A stretch of 64,000 bases of DNA from assembly GCA_013398955.1 (NCBI GenBank), contig VWPU01014059.1, positions 868,001-932,000 on the forward strand. The letters run 5' to 3'. Shown piece by piece: positions 1 to 14,071 of the stretch. The DNA comes from Callaeas wilsoni (lineage: Eukaryota; Chordata; Aves; Passeriformes; Callaeidae). A model generated the notes under the pieces. That model was not told the DNA's origin, did no database searches, and worked only from the letters and a program-made list of their open reading frames with translations. A program made the position numbers and the translations under genes. Within the stretch, counting starts at the first letter, position 1. Each line of letters starts with the position of its first letter.

Positions 1-3000
1 GGAGTCTGCTGAGACTGCACACTTGGTCATTAGAAACATGGAAATTGAACACAGACACAGAGAAAAGAGACGGGGGGGGAACTTGTAGGTGCTCACCGCT
101 GAGATTCTATGGAGCATGCATTAAACTCTATACAGTAAGGATAAAGGCATCTCTTTGAATCACTTTAAAAATTTAAACAAATCCAGAGGACCTAGTGAGA
201 GAATTAAGAGCTAATTACATTAAAGCAGTGAAGATCAATTGCATGTATGTTGGTAGCTTCACTTTATTGTCTTAACTTGAGGGAGCCAACCATAATAAGG
301 AAGAATAAAGCATAGTTAACCTCATTCTGATTACAGAATCCCTCTTTTCAGTACCAGATAAAAGTTTTTCAGCATTTCCACAATAATCTTTATCTTAAGA
401 ACTTTACATTTTTGCATTGTGAATTATCTGAGACTGGAATTAAGCATTTCTCATATGTAGGCTGTATATCTTTGACCTATTTAAACAAGGACAAAAACAT
501 TACTCTGGAAAACTCTAAGCTACAGATTCCAAAATGGGAACAGCAGCATCTGGACAAGCACCAGAAGTTAAGTAAAAGCTATACACTTTTAAGTGAAATA
601 TAACAAAGATAACCTTTTGGCCAGTTTAATGACTTTTTTTTTTTTTACATAAGACTAGATTTAACTTTTGATCAGAATAAACTCAATCAGTATAGATAGA
701 GTTTTCGGATTATGCTAAAAAAGTCTTTGATTTGTGTATTTACCTCCTCTGCAGTGTCCAATTTTACTATGATAGCATTAAACAATGTCTGTCGGCTATG
801 ATTTGGAGAAGCCAGTATCCTTCCAGTGCTAATATGTTTAGTTTTGTATATGCCTATCTGCTAGTGCACATCTGCTTCTGTCTACATGCCATTACTTCTG
901 TCCAAAAGAAACAGAAGTTGAATTCTGCCCTGGCTCCAAAATATCTCTTATGTTTTGTCTGCCTGGCAAAATGCAGAATTGTATCAGAGATAGCCCACTT
1001 AAAAGTGTAATAAAAATTAAAAATTAAAATTTAAAAAAAAATATATAAATCCAAGCAACAAAAACACCAAAAAATTCCCACAAAAAAACCCAGGTCAGCA
1101 GCCACAGAGTTAGAATAGATTGGCCTTACAGATTTAATCTGATTTTGGCATCCTAACCAGTTTATATAGCTCTCTCTTCATATAAGCCTATATGACACTT
1201 CCTTATGTCATATCAGTGCACTCATTATTTCTTTACACTTAAGTATATTTCCCTGGAAAGAAGACAAGATATTTAATACAAAAATATATAACCTGCATGT
1301 CACGTAGTTTAATTAGTTTCACCAAATACTTTAATACCCTCCAATGGAAAAAATCATGTGGATAGAAATTTAAAAGCAATTCTATAAATATAGTTAATTT
1401 TTATGTAACTGCATGAAAGATTTCTTAATATTCAGTAGATTCAGTGTGTGTACAAAGCTGGTGTTTGTACTATTTGTGCAATATCATATAAACACATAAG
1501 TCTGTTTATTGATGGCCTCCAGTAAAAAATAATGATGTCTTTCAAATATTTTTGTACTTAGACCTTTATAGGAACTGAAACCTATAAAGACTATCAGACC
1601 TATAAATTGCATTATATAATCAAATTTTTATACACAAAATGTTTTTATTAGGTGGAATGGAAATTGAACAAATAAGTTGATAAGAAGCAATGGTATATTG
1701 GCTACAGTTTTGTGTGAAGTAAAATTTCACTCTTTTTCCATGCACAACTAGCCAGAAACTTCTCATCTATTTTTGTTTCACTGCTCCACACTGAAAGTGA
1801 AATCTGTATTCCATACAAAAGGAGAGTTATTCTTCTTTAATCGAGCGGAAAAAAATCAAAAGAAGAATCAAGTGGAGTTTTAGAAATTGAAGCAACATTT
1901 CACCTTTACATGTTTAAATGGAAATAAGTATCATTTTATGACTTCTTCGTGTTTTAAACAATTTTCTTTTGAAATGCAACCTAGTTATTCTTCTTAATTC
2001 AATTGATGACATTACAAACTGTTGAAAAAATCAAGAGAAAAGCATTAAAAGAAAACAGTTTACAAAATATTGTCAATATCAATTTCTTACTCTGAATAGA
2101 AAAAGTGAACATGTTTATATATCTGCCTCAGGTATTGATGTCCTATGCAAATATCATCCTTTCCACACAGTCATGCTCTGCTCACATGTTCTGTATTGTT
2201 ACCCTGCTTAGATGTATTTTCTCTTAAGTCAGGTTTTCTGTACAGATATGTTTATGCTTTTCCAACTTGCTGATGATCATAGTTTTTCTGATTAGTGTCC
2301 AGATGCACTAACTTCTTTCCAAAACAATCCCAGTGCTAATTCATTGTGAACAAAGTGAAGATCAAATACAGCAATGAACATTTCATTTCAAAATATAGAT
2401 GAACAATTCTGGGATTGTTCAGTACTTTCTTTTTCTGAATAAGACAGCACTTATAGGAGCCAAGTTTCTCTGTGAGACTACCTAGCAACATTCAGCTCCT
2501 ATTCCAGCAAACCAAAACAGAATGCAATGAGTGGTGTGTCCCATCATATTTTATTTAATGTTTCTTTATGATTATGAAGACTAAGCGGAAAAATAAGATA
2601 TATAGCTTTCAAATTTTTTTTTTTCATTTTATATTTCAGTATTTTTAATTTAATTTTATCAAATAAGAGGAAGATGTTTTGCTATTTTTTATTTTGAATA
2701 GTTTGTAACAAACATATGAGATTGAAAAAGTACTTCAATGTTTTAATATTTAAAGTTATTACAATCTGTGTTCTTTCAAATTTTAATAAATAAAAGAGGA
2801 ATTGTGGGGAATTGTCGTTTCTGACACCCATCATATGACAGTAGCACAGCAGGAGTAAATATCTGAAAATCTTGAATAGAAATTAACCACCAGACAAGTA
2901 AGTTCTAACAACACTTATCAGAGTTGGCACTTTAAGTCTTACACATAGGTGAAGTCCTTCTTATCCAGCACACATTTGTGTATATTTAAAATTAAAATCA

Positions 3001-6000
3001 ATGATTTTGTTCTCAATGACGCAAAATAATAAATTTTTGCTCATAGAGAATAAACACTGTGGCATTTATACTCTTCTCTTTTGGTTTGTTGTGAACAATC
3101 CCAGCCATGCATACTGTGTTTATATAGTCTGTATGTGTCTATATGGAAGGATTGCTGTAGTCACTTTAGTTCCATTCTGGGTGTAAATATTCAGCTTTTT
3201 GAAAAACAATCTGTTAAAAAAATTTAAGAAGAGAAAAATCATACCCTATTGAATTTGCATAGGAAAACCTTCAAGGATAACAGAAGCTTCAATAAAATAA
3301 AGAAAAAAGAAAAAAAAAGGTAAAGTTAGCTTTCAGAACAGGGTAGTTATAATTTAATACCAGTGGGGCTAAGAGCAGCATGAATTTCAGAAGAAAAAGA
3401 AAACAAAGCTGACTAATCACATCGCCTTTTCTTTTCCTGGCCGGATGGAATAGCTATAGAAAGCAGAGCTGATCTGAGATGAGCAAATATATTTCATATA
3501 TTTACTTGGCCAATCTGTCAGGAAAAAAAGGGAAAGTAATGCATAGCGGCCACTAATAAACCCCTAAAAACTCAGTCTTTAGTTTTCCAGTGATGCAGGT
3601 AGAAAGATGCCAAGACAGGTCTCACTTTCCATCCTCACCTTACGCTGCTGTGCCTGAGTTCACCTTCCCATCCCCACCCCTGCCTTTCTCCGCTCTGTGA
3701 TTTAAGAACTGAGTGTCAGCCTTAATTCTGAATTTCCTGAGTTTTATGGTTTAAGTCAGTCTTTTAATGTTATCTAAACATACTTTCTTGGTATTTAATA
3801 TAAAGAAGCTTTGGTTCTAAAATAGAAAGACTTTGATCTGATACACTAGAGGGGGGCTGCTGGGGGAATGTGGTGTGATTTCCATTATTTCCCAGCTCTT
3901 TCCCACTGTGCTACTTGTGATACAATTTTCCTTTCCTTTCCCTTTAACCAGCTTCCAAAGATTCACTGTGAAGACCACAAAGAATCCTGTCACATGAAGG
4001 ATAGAACTGACTTTGCCAGACTGCCTTCAGTGATATTTGCTTTTTGGTTCTTTGTATATGAGTGAAAAGAGTGGGTCTTCATGATTAATGCACAAACAGT
4101 ACACTTAGCCATTTTTTACACTCTCTTCCTCAATGCAGAGTTAAGTAAGATGATCTCTGCTACAATTTATTCAAGTTTTGGTTTAAACATACTTTCACTG
4201 ACAATACAGTGATGTATGTGTCAACATAGATGCCTGGACCAGCAGATATCAGATCTGACATGTCCATATGGTAATCCTGAATGATGCCTAGCTCAAGTTT
4301 GGAAATTAAAGAGCAACTTCTAGGAGGCTAACGGGCACTACCTGTGTAGAGGAAATGATTAGTGTGCATGCAGCACTGAGCAAATGGAGTCACAGCTCTG
4401 CCTGGGTTGGGATGTTTCTGTTGATATTATGAGCAGCAGATCCAAAGGCATTTATGATACCTCTACCCCTATGGGACCAAAAAGTCTGAGGTGTTAACAA
4501 ATAAAGTTGGGAAATGTGTAACGAAATGTTCCAGGTGAGAAAACACAAAACAAGGAGGGTTCCATACAGAACAGCTTCTAAAATCACAAAATGCATTGTA
4601 AGTAAGGACAGACCTAAATACTGGGTTTTCAGCTTCCTTTGATGAAAGAAGCTTTCTGAACTCCATGGAAACATTGAAAAAGATAATTAGCAGCCTTAGT
4701 GATTGAGTGACATGAGCGAGATTAAAAAAAAATCTCTTATTTACATGTCAAAACGTCCATCACAACCCGTTGGTATGGGAACATACTGCCTTTCTTTAGG
4801 AAATGAGAAAGTGCTGAGAAAAAGTATATGTTCACTGAACATTGGGTGAGTATATGTCCTCAGAGATGTTACCCTGAATTTACAGCATTGAGAAAACATA
4901 ATCCAGTCTGCTGTGTACTGCTACTGTTCTGCTGCCATAGCTGGAAGAAGGACACCACAAAGGACTCAAAAGAACTTTGACAGATATTCATAATCATCAG
5001 AAAACAGGTCATGACTACCAGTCATAAAATGTGCAGGAGCTACCAAAACTAGGAAGAAGAGAAATACAAGAGATAAGTGTAAAAATTAACGAAATACTTG
5101 GTTAGGGCTACAAAAAGAATGAGAATCTTCTGTAGAGGTCAGCAATGAGGCAATGCTCATGACAGCAAGAAATCTTATGAAGTGCTGTGAGAAAGAAAAA
5201 GTAAACACTGCATTTGGTTTGCCAGACAGGAGTGGGTTGCAGGAATACAGATGGCAGTATGCTTGATTATAAGGGCTCATCCATTACTAGTTGCCTTTGA
5301 TAAAAGTAGAACCTTATACTTCAGGGCTGACACCAGTATCAAATGGAAACAGAAAAAGATATTTTATTCAGTGAAAACTAAATGTTCTTGCAAACTCACA
5401 ATAAGTAGTCCTGAAGCAATATCTGGGTTGATTAGACAATGAAAAAGTCATCACTCAGTTGATTAGCAAAGGCTCAGAAAATGAATTATTAGAGTTATAA
5501 ATAGAGTTGATAGCTGTGATAGCATGGATCTAGACAAAACACAACAGGGACATGGGGACAAATCTTTAGTGCTTGCTGAAAGCATTTTTTGAAATACTTA
5601 ATGCCTAAACCCACTTATGGAAATCTAGATGTCTCTTTCTGCAAGGGAGATGTTAAGCACTGCTGTAAATCTAGCCCATGAGGCCAGCATAAGGGTACAT
5701 GTTGCTCGTTTTAGTCACAAATATTTGTTTTGTGCATAGGAAGCAAAACACTTGAATTAAGTCACACAGTCACAGCATGGAAAATTTCTAAGGGAAAATT
5801 TGCATTCTGTGAAAAAAATTGTCTTACTGAAATATTTCAGGAAATGGCAAAGCTGATTTACCGCTCTCAAAGACAAATTGCAGGTTTTAGTAAAAAGAAT
5901 AATCAGAATAGATGTTCCCTATTCTTCCCCCTAAATATTCACTAAGTTTTGCAAAATGACTTTTGAACTGTTTCAGTCCTGTATTTAGCATAGTTATACC

Positions 6001-6170
6001 TTCACTGCAATAAATTGTAGCTGAATAAAAATATAAAGGTCAATGTGCTATGTACAAAGAAGCCAAAAACTACTGTTGGAATTTTGCAATCTACACATTC
6101 ATGCATATTTATATCCCTAATGTACTACCTTGTATTTCTGCCTGACTTTGTACTGTGTAAGAGTTCCCTC
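1..6170. other. AT-rich unique DNA, no gene seen
   Basis: I see no coding gene, RNA gene or recognisable mobile element here. Open frames are at most about 94 codons, carry no known domain, and sometimes overlap on both strands (for example near 4390-4674). Local low-complexity patches are an 8-G run at 73-80, an A-rich stretch at about 1002-1090, a short A-rich run at about 3290-3320 and T/A-rich DNA at about 2610-2790. A short exon or an enhancer could be hidden here and would not be visible without alignment. Confidence 0.6.
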
Positions 6171-6202
6171 TACTGGCTGAGCTACTGGCTGAGCTACTGG
6201 CC
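6171..6202. repeat. 12-bp minisatellite, about 2.7 copies
   Basis: The 12-bp unit TACTGGCTGAGC is repeated without change for about 2.7 copies. It lies in otherwise unique AT-rich DNA and is short enough to be polymorphic by slippage. Confidence 0.9.
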
Positions 6203-9200
6203 TCGATTTCCATTTCACCTTGCTGTCTGATTCAAAAGATTTCAGAATCTAAGTCTGACAATTTTTCTTGCAGTTTCTCTGAAACTCTGCAACAGTTACA
6301 TTGAATTTTTTTGAAACTGAGGAGCCTTCATAAAAACAAACATTCATCCCACCAGTATACACTAAAAATGCTTAGAGCCAGTACAGTGGTGACAGACAGT
6401 TCCTAGCCAAAGCTGATTGATCAAAATAAAATTCAATAAGTTATTGAATACAGAGGTAATTGAAATAACAGGAACAATTTAAGAAGCAGGATTCAGTGTA
6501 TTAGTTTAATTTTCCAGTCCTTGAAATGGTCAAGTTACAAGACTTATATCGTATAATACATTACGGGGACAGTGTTTCCTTCAAGCTGCTCCAAAAGCTA
6601 TTCTCATTAGTCTTCTTTATCCTAGCATCTTACACAGCCGTGCAATGGGTGAAAGAAACTCGAAGATATTCGTTTGTGAAGACTGATTCATCTCTATTCT
6701 TCTTCTTTCAAGGTCAACTGATGAAACGCCAGGATTTTTCTACTTAGTAAAATTGGTTATTTGATCTTTATCCACACTGGGCACAACATTCTTAGAGATG
6801 ACTAATAGAAATTCCTCAATCCTCTCCAAGAAGTGTATACCCTTTTTTGTCTTGACTTTGAGGAAGCTGAGCGAATCCATTATGCCATTTTTACCTGAGA
6901 GTGAAGAAATCTTCCTTGACCCCTTAGCAAAGGCAATTGGACTGACTCCTAAGTTCTTCAACATCTGTACTCCATCAATGAAAGGCAATGGCACTACTAA
7001 GGGGGAAAATGGGAGAAAACCAGTTTAAGTATCAGAGAGAAAACAATAGAGAAGACTGTCATGCCCCTCTCACTAGTAAAGTGGAGACAGAAATTTTGAA
7101 AAGAAGGCTTATCCCTCTTCTTTTTTCAAGCTTTTGTGGTCAATAGAATGCTCAAATATTCCCATCATGAAACCAAATCAAGACATGAACATAGAAACAC
7201 TACAGGATATTGACTAAGATAGTATACCCCATTTAGAGTGGAATAGGTATAATATTTTAGAGGAAAAAGATAGAGAGATATTATTATGTTACTGTTTTAT
7301 CCCTGTGCTTGGACATCAGGAATTCATTTCTCACTGGAGAGTTGTGAGGGTGGCCCATAGAGTCAAGATTTCACAGAGCTTTAAATTTTGTTGCCATGAT
7401 TTCAATAGAGAACTCAGGAAAAAAAAAAAAGGTTAAAAAAAAAAGAGGGAGAAGTGGGAGTTGGAATGATTTGAACACAAAAGAGAAAAGTTTGAGCTCA
7501 GAAAGGCAGTCTTCTGACACAGTTCTTAATAAACAAGAAGCTACAGAGTTTATTTTGTAATCTGACCCATTTCCTTCAAAGGACATCTATGACCCTATTG
7601 AAAATGTATGAATGTACTGTATGTACCATTTTATTTATGTACATTTATTGAAATGTAAAAGTCTATGGAACAAATTCTACTTTATAATGCACCACTAGTC
7701 ATACTTTTCAGATAGAGAACTGATAGGACAGAAAGACCAGTTCATACAATCTATTGCATCTCTAAGTCAAGATATCACCTTAGTGTAACATGAGTATGCA
7801 CTGAATTGTGTCTTTCTCTTGCGTCACTCTCATAGCAAAGTTCAAAACTGAAATTTCTACACTAAATATAATGTGCTTTATGGTTACAGATTAGTCTATA
7901 CAAATAAGACAGCTAGAACAAGGGGATCACCTTGTTCTATAATCTCCCAGCTTCCAGAGGACATTGGTTTAAATCTGCTTTATTATTGTTTCAAAGTAAA
8001 GGAATTAAAGTTTGACTAAAATATTCCTTTCTTTCTTGAAAGACAGCTAGGTCAGGGCATACTGTTAAAAATACTAAGAATGAATTTCAGAAGTGAAATA
8101 AAACATGAACTTAAAAGAGTTTCTCACTGGCTGAGGTGGAATTATTATTTTGTACTGCTTTACTTTTATAAGCATAGTTTTACAGTAGAAGAGTTTTACC
8201 TATTCTGCTTAAATCGAACAGTACATAAGATAAAACTCATCCTGTCATGACAATTACAATATGCTCCAAACCTGCAACTTCCCCATCTTCTAACAAATAT
8301 GTTTTTGTTTCAGTATTAATATTCGTTATCAATCCCTTTTGTAGTGCCCAGAACCCAACTGAAGCTGGAGTCCCATTGTGCTAGTTTAATAAAAAAATGT
8401 AATAGCAATGGCATTTCACAGGACAGTCAGTATATTATCTAAAATTATAAATACAAATAATTCATTGCAAAAAAGCTTTATTCCCGAGTTACACAAGGGG
8501 AGAACAAAATGCAAGAGAGATGAAGTGAAATGTGAGAAGAGTTCTGAAGTGAGAAAGAAAACTCATTTGCACATCCTACCTATTGAACCAAAGTCTCTAG
8601 GCAAGAATCGAACACTGACAAAACACTGCTGACACAAATCACCAGGCTCTTTTGCACAGTTTAGAAAAAACTTTAGAGGCCAACACGGGAGATGAAGTTG
8701 GATTTTTCAGGAGACGGTCCATTAAACCTGTTGCTTTCTTAAATATAAACTTTTATGGTCAAGTGCTTTTAGCTACATACCCAGATATTTGTTCTGTTTG
8801 GACATCACAAGTTATAAACATCAGTAAGCTCTGGCTGCAGCTGGAATACTCTAAAAGATACAAACATACTTCAAAAGATTCCATACAATGAAATCAGGAG
8901 ACATTGTGGTTCTCTCCTGGCCCATCATACATGTACATAGCCAAAAATTACCAGACTCTCTGAGGATCACCTGATCCAACATTACTGCAACTGTGCCAAG
9001 GTGCGCATAGTGGTCTGGAGAGGCTGTTCCGGGTGAACCTGAGGCAGGAATGGCAGTGGGTATACTTTTGGAGGAGTTTAGTGGTTCCTAACAGACCGTT
9101 TAGACATACTAAAGCAAGCCCTGGGAACTGTAATATGAAAGCCTGCTGTGATCTGGAAAACTTTTACTGTCCTTTTTTCTTTAATGGTTATGTGATTCAT

Positions 9201-11189
9201 ATTGAAGAGAAATTAATGTGGATCAGGTGATGGGTAAAATGGGATGTCAAATTAGGTGAGATAAGAGAGTTAGCAATGATTAAAAGTTAAAAGCAGAAAA
9301 TATTGCAGATTTTTCTTAATATTATTCAACTATCTGCAACGTAGTCGAATAATGAACATATTTCATTAGTGAACAAATGTATTCATCAGTTAGTGAGGGA
9401 AAAGCAAGGATCATGTAAACAATTCACAAACATTACTTAGCCATATCAAGAGCAGAAAAAATTCATATGTTGAGGAAACCTATTGCTACTGAATACATTT
9501 TTATTAAAAAAATAGAGTACACAATGCAGATAATTAGAGAACTGTCCTCTGGAAAAGGCCTTCACTCAACAAATAGAAGAACATGACATCTTTGTTTTCG
9601 AAGTAAACTTAGGCAAATGCTCACAAAAAAGAAATAAAAAATATTTACGAGAAATAAACAGAGACAGAGTAAGTAACCTAAGACAGATGTTACTTTGAAC
9701 AAATGCATTTTATGAGAGTCTTCCCACTAGATTAATTAATCTGAGAGAATCAAGGGTGCTGTACTGGTGATGTTAACCATAGCAAGCAGATGCTAACTAG
9801 AAGGCCATTTTTATCTCTTGTTGACAGCAGAATCTATCTCCTTGTCAGATTTTGCTCACCTATGTACTGACATCTCCAGCAACACTTCTGTATCCATCAG
9901 TGTCACAGGAACTCCACTCTGACCAATTACAGTCATTATCCTTATAGCTCTTTTTTTTTTTATTTGACATATTTCACCTTTTTTTTTTTAAAGTAGATTT
10001 TTAAAAAATCCTAAACTGAGGCAGATTTCAATTAAAAATACAAAGGGAGGAATCTGCTGTAGAAACATGCATTTACATACAGTTTACAAACCTCTTATCA
10101 GCAGAACTCTCAAGCAGGTGTGTAAATGTACAAATGTGTGTTGTAAAAATATGGATGTGTTTAAGTTTCTTATACTCATCTTTTGAAAATAGCTTTCCTT
10201 TTTTTTTTCCCATCCATATGGATGGATTTAAACATACCTTTGTTCATTATTCAGAATTAAAGTCATAGAATTGATACTCCTTTAGTGAACATAATTAGAG
10301 GGAAGGAACTGAAAATTGTAAGTCATCAATGAATTTTCAGTTGTTTGTGATATAAATGCAGTTTTCTCTGTCTTCAATTACTAATCAAAAAACAAACATA
10401 TTCTTTGCAAATCACCCATCCTTAAATGAAAGAGACCCCAGTTTATAAGTGAAAATATTTTCTCTTAAAGTTATTTTTTACTCTTTAAAAAAAAAAATCA
10501 AATTTTTAAATGTGGAAACTCACAGGAAAATAATGATTTTTTTTTTTTAATTGAGCTGCAGTAAAGAAAGTAAACTCGTGAACATTATTTAGAACCTAGA
10601 GGACCTGCTACATCTAGTCCTTCATTCTGCCACTACGAAACAATTATCTAAGCTCTGAGAAAAAACTGAACATCAAAATAAAAGGCCTCCAAACTATGTA
10701 ATCACAAAGATTCTCAGAATTCCATCAGCTGTTTGTTCCAGATTGTGGTATCATTTTGCAACCGTATACATTGTTAATCTAAATTTGTCTTGGTTCGGAT
10801 AGTTAATTTCTTACGTAAGACATAGATATTACTACTCTTAATATCCCATGTTTAGCCTTTACTTTTATATATTAAACCAGTACAATTTTTTCAGCTTCTC
10901 TCCATTTTATGTTTATCCAGCTTATAAATAGCAGCTCACAGCAGGTAGTACTAGGCTTAAGCTGCACTAATGTTAAATAGAAAAGCTCAGCTGCTTTGTG
11001 TGTTTCAGTGAGACCCATACTAATAATGAGAAATACCATTTTTTTCACAGCTATCTCAATGCTTACTATATGCCAATCAATTGCCTGTAGGGCTGCTCTC
11101 ACGTCAATTATTTGCCAGTTATTTATCAATTTTAAACTAGGTTTTACTTTTTTTACCTTTTTTTTTTTTAATAAGTGTAGTGCATTACC
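6203..11189. other. AT-rich unique DNA, no gene seen
   Basis: No gene is supported. Two overlapping open frames of 84 codons (minus, 6740-6994) and 76 codons (plus, 6798-7028) face each other and resemble nothing I recognise, so I treat them as chance. Other contents are an A- and purine-rich stretch at 7417-7460, a small perfect hairpin at 7914-7939 (10-bp arms, 6-nt loop), and several T or A runs of 9-12 at about 9950-9990, 10200, 10487 and 10538. Confidence 0.55.
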
Positions 11190-11385
11190 CATTTAAATTT
11201 ATCTTGATAGCAGCCTGTTTCTCCAGTTTCTCAAGATCATGCTGGAGTCTAATCCTGGCTTTCACTTGCCCTGCACTTCTTTTGAGTTTGATATCCTGCA
11301 CAATTTCCTGGTATTTACCTAATACTACTTCATCCATTTCCTTAATCAAAATATTGACCGAATCTGCATGACCAGTACATGCCAT
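11190..11385 (-). mobile_element. Decayed CR1-like LINE interior fragment
   Basis: On the plus strand this stretch resembles the reverse complement of the CR1 interior upstream of its 3' end. It has a 'ctccagtttctcaagatc' block, then a 'gagtttgatatcctgcac' block, then 'cttaatcaaaatattga', in the order expected for a minus-oriented copy. Divergence is heavy and the frame is not intact. An 82-codon open frame on the minus strand (11185-11433) runs through it but does not look like reverse transcriptase. This is an inference from remembered CR1 organisation. It could belong to a related LINE. Confidence 0.5.
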
Positions 11386-11389
11386 GCAG

Positions 11390-11495
11390 AACACAAGCAC
11401 TACTTGAGGTTGGAAAGCACCTCTGGAGGTCATCTGGTCTGCTTTTCCTGCTCAAGCAGAATCACCTAGAGTAGGCTGATTAGGCTGTTAGTGGT
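11390..11495 (-). mobile_element. CR1 LINE 3'-end fragment
   Basis: The plus strand reads 'ggttggaaagcacctctgg', then a 'gtcatctgg' block, then 'ctcaagcagaatcaccta' and 'gagtaggctg'. This is the characteristic reverse complement of the avian CR1 3' untranslated region. Its 3' end is therefore at the low coordinate, next to the older interior fragment on its left. About 100 bp can be recognised before similarity fades. CR1 copies are typically truncated at the 5' end and lack clear target duplications, so the outer limits are approximate. Confidence 0.8.
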
Positions 11496-13369
11496 ATCAG
11501 TCATGATCTTGTCAGGCAAGGCAGCCTGGCCAATAACTAATTTGCTGCTTTGGTGTGGCCATGGACATGAAAACATTGCTCTGTCTCATAGCACTGTGGT
11601 AAACTGAGGGAAAAAGCCTAATCTCTTCATCCAAAGCAGATGGTTTAGGAAAGACATCTTCGTACCAGATAGGTTGTCTGTGACACTAAAATCCTTTGGA
11701 ATAGAATTGCATATTTATCCTGATCTCTGAAGAACCTGGTGTACTTTGTGTGGCATATAAATATCACTAAGATCATGTTGTCCTAGTGCATCCTATCCTA
11801 AAGTGAAGTGCTGAATCTTAAATTGAATGGCTTGTAGACGAGGTCTAAATGTAGCCTAATGCAAATTTGCCAATAAGCTGAAATATTTCTGAATAGGCTG
11901 GAATGGAATCTAAATGTGTATTAAATGTACTTCAACAATCACAATGTAAGCATACTAGCTTTCCTTAATTTTCTTTCAAACTGAGAATTGCTTTCTCCAA
12001 ATTCAGTGGCAACATTCAAGTATTTAAAGCCAGAAAAGTTGGACAGTTTTTCGGGCCTCTTGTGAATGATTTAAAAATTAAAAATAGAGTCAAAGAAACA
12101 TTGTTTTATCACAAGTCACCAATAAAAAATAGCATAATAATATTCTACAAAAAGTCTGTCCTGAAGCAATCTAAACTGGCTGCTGCTAAGCCTCAGGCTG
12201 TAGCTGATAGTGTGTGCATATATGTATTTGTGTGTTCACAGGTTTTCCCCCAAGGGGAAAGAAAGGAATTCACCCTGCAGTTCTGCCTAGACATTAATTC
12301 GAGCAACTGTGATATTTTTTTTGGCAGGAAAACGTGAAATTGAAAAGGACAGATTGTTTACTAAAAGAAACCAAACAGAAACAAGATACATTTATACTGG
12401 GCTGAAAATGACAGAGATGTGATGATATACAAGCCCCTTGCTTTGCAAAAGTTCAAGGTAGCTCATAGTATCATATCTTAAGAAGTGAACTGTGCAAATA
12501 AACAACCAGTTGAGTGGTAACCACAGGCCATGATCTGGAAAGGTTGGACTTGACTGGAGGGTACTGCCTGATTAACAGGAAAACAGATATCCTTCTGTAC
12601 AGAAGGTCTAAATAACTTTTCCTCCCATATCGAGCATTTGTCCCACATGCACAAATGTATTTTTGTGGATTTACTTTTTTGTAACAGAAGTAAATCCTGC
12701 AAGTGCATTATGGATATTTTCCTGGACCCTGTGTGATTGCATAAGGGCTAGGAGTCAAGATGGTAGTAATGATGCACTGGTGTGGTTCTTTAGAGGGGAA
12801 AGTAATGCCTGCTGGACAGTGGGTTATTCAAACACTTTTAATTTCTCTGATAGACTACCAGTAGTACTCAGTATGACCTAAGAAATTTTTTCTTTTGATA
12901 AATGTCAATTTGATTTTTCCCATTTAAATATAGGCAAAAAGCTGTATCATCCAAGTTCTGAGCTAATCTAGTTTAGACTGACAACATGATTTTGACAGCT
13001 TTATTTGACAAGTTTTGTTCTCCACTGCTCATCTCTGGACAGTGACAGCCATTCCCACATGTAGCTGTAAATTACCTATCTATTCTTTAATACCACAGTT
13101 GCCCTCCTTTGTCAGAAAGGCCATGTGAGCCAAAGTCTCCAGTTTCACAAACAGACTCTTAGAATTAGTTTAGGCTGTCTTTGCATATGTGTTTGTACAA
13201 CACATAGCAGAATATCTTTATTCTATTAATGGGAATACTAACCTTAAATACTTGAGAAATCTTTTTACCATATCTAATGCATAAAGATCTATCCAATAGG
13301 GATATTCATAAGTTAGCAGAGAAATTATTGCCAGAAACTGTCAGCAGAATCTCTTATTATCCGAAAATT
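11496..13369. other. Unique DNA, no gene seen
   Basis: No gene or repeat is recognised here. A perfect 16-bp palindrome lies at 12591-12606 (CCTTCTGTACAGAAGG). The open frames at 12062-12337 and 12478-12881 are short, overlap on opposite strands and have no recognisable content. Confidence 0.55.
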
Positions 13370-13440
13370 TCAGAATCATTTGGATTGGGAAGAATGTCTG
13401 GAAAGCATCTATGTCAACCTCCAGACCAGAGCAGGTACAG
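13370..13440 (-). mobile_element. Short CR1 3'-end fragment, minus orientation
   Basis: The plus strand reads 'cagaatcatttggattgg', then a 'ctggaaagcatct' block, then 'gtcaacctccagacc' and 'agagcagg'. This is the order of the reverse-complemented avian CR1 3' end. About 70 bp can be recognised. It lies just before the LTR-like block starting at 13480. I cannot find the rest of this CR1 on the far side of that block, so I do not claim that the LTR interrupts it. Confidence 0.65.
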
Positions 13441-13479
13441 TCTTAATCCTCTGTTTTGCTGCTTCCTAATATATTAATA

Positions 13480-14034
13480 TGCCAGCACGCTGCCTGGGCC
13501 AGGAGAATTGCTGCTTGTCCAGAGGTGCCCAACACGAGAGGAGGACACTCTGTGGCACTTGTGTGCCTCGCTAGAAGCTCCCTCGCCCGTGTGGTGGAAG
13601 GCACGGAGCCATGCGTGCCTGGGGCTTATGGATTGCCCAAGTGTAGCCAGAGATCAATGAGTGAGGCAGCCCCTGGTCGGTATTCCAAGGGTTTATTGTA
13701 GAAACTCCCTCGAAGGGGTCCGGACAAGAAGAGAGCGAACTTCCATTCATGATGCACTTAAAAGGAGTACAGGAAAGGTGGAGGGGATGACATAGCAATG
13801 GCCTATAGGGAGAAGGAGGGATGGGATGGAGCTACCTACCTTTTCTTAGGAGATACAACGGGGTGTCTGTCAACTGACAATCAGACAGACCTGTGACCAT
13901 CAGTTCACAGGAATTCAAAGAAGAAATCATTCTCACAGAGTGGCACTTAACCTTTGGAGTCAGCATACAAATCCTCTTTATCTGGGCTATGTGGCCCAAT
14001 GGGAATAACCGTGGTTGCTAAAGTAAACACAACA
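13480..14034 (-). mobile_element. Probable solo LTR of an endogenous retrovirus
   Basis: This ~555-bp block is clearly richer in GC and CpG than its surroundings. It starts with TG at 13480 on the plus strand and can end with CA at 14033-14034 (an alternative CA is at 14041-14042). Read on the minus strand it has an LTR layout: a weak TATA-like TTTTAA near 13757-13763, then AATAAA (complement of 13692-13697), then a ~210-bp GC-rich downstream part ending in CA. The resemblance to avian ERVK-type LTRs is from memory. No convincing target duplication was found: the left flank TTAATA does not match either candidate right flank. No internal retroviral genes are visible. A chimeric or truncated repeat is possible. 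Confidence 0.55.
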
Positions 14035-14071
14035 TTCTAACACTTTAAAGATTCTGTATATAAACAATTTT

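Noticed and set aside
6740..7028. Two facing frames (84 and 76 codons) on opposite strands
   Set aside because: Neither has a recognisable domain and they overlap almost completely. No splice or conservation evidence can be judged from sequence alone.
11185..11433. 82-codon minus-strand frame with a charged helical look
   Set aside because: It spans a decayed CR1 interior and a CR1 3' end and does not resemble LINE proteins.
12591..12606. 16-bp perfect palindrome as a regulatory operator
   Set aside because: Single occurrence in unique DNA with no nearby gene. A palindrome of this size can arise by chance in 64 kb.
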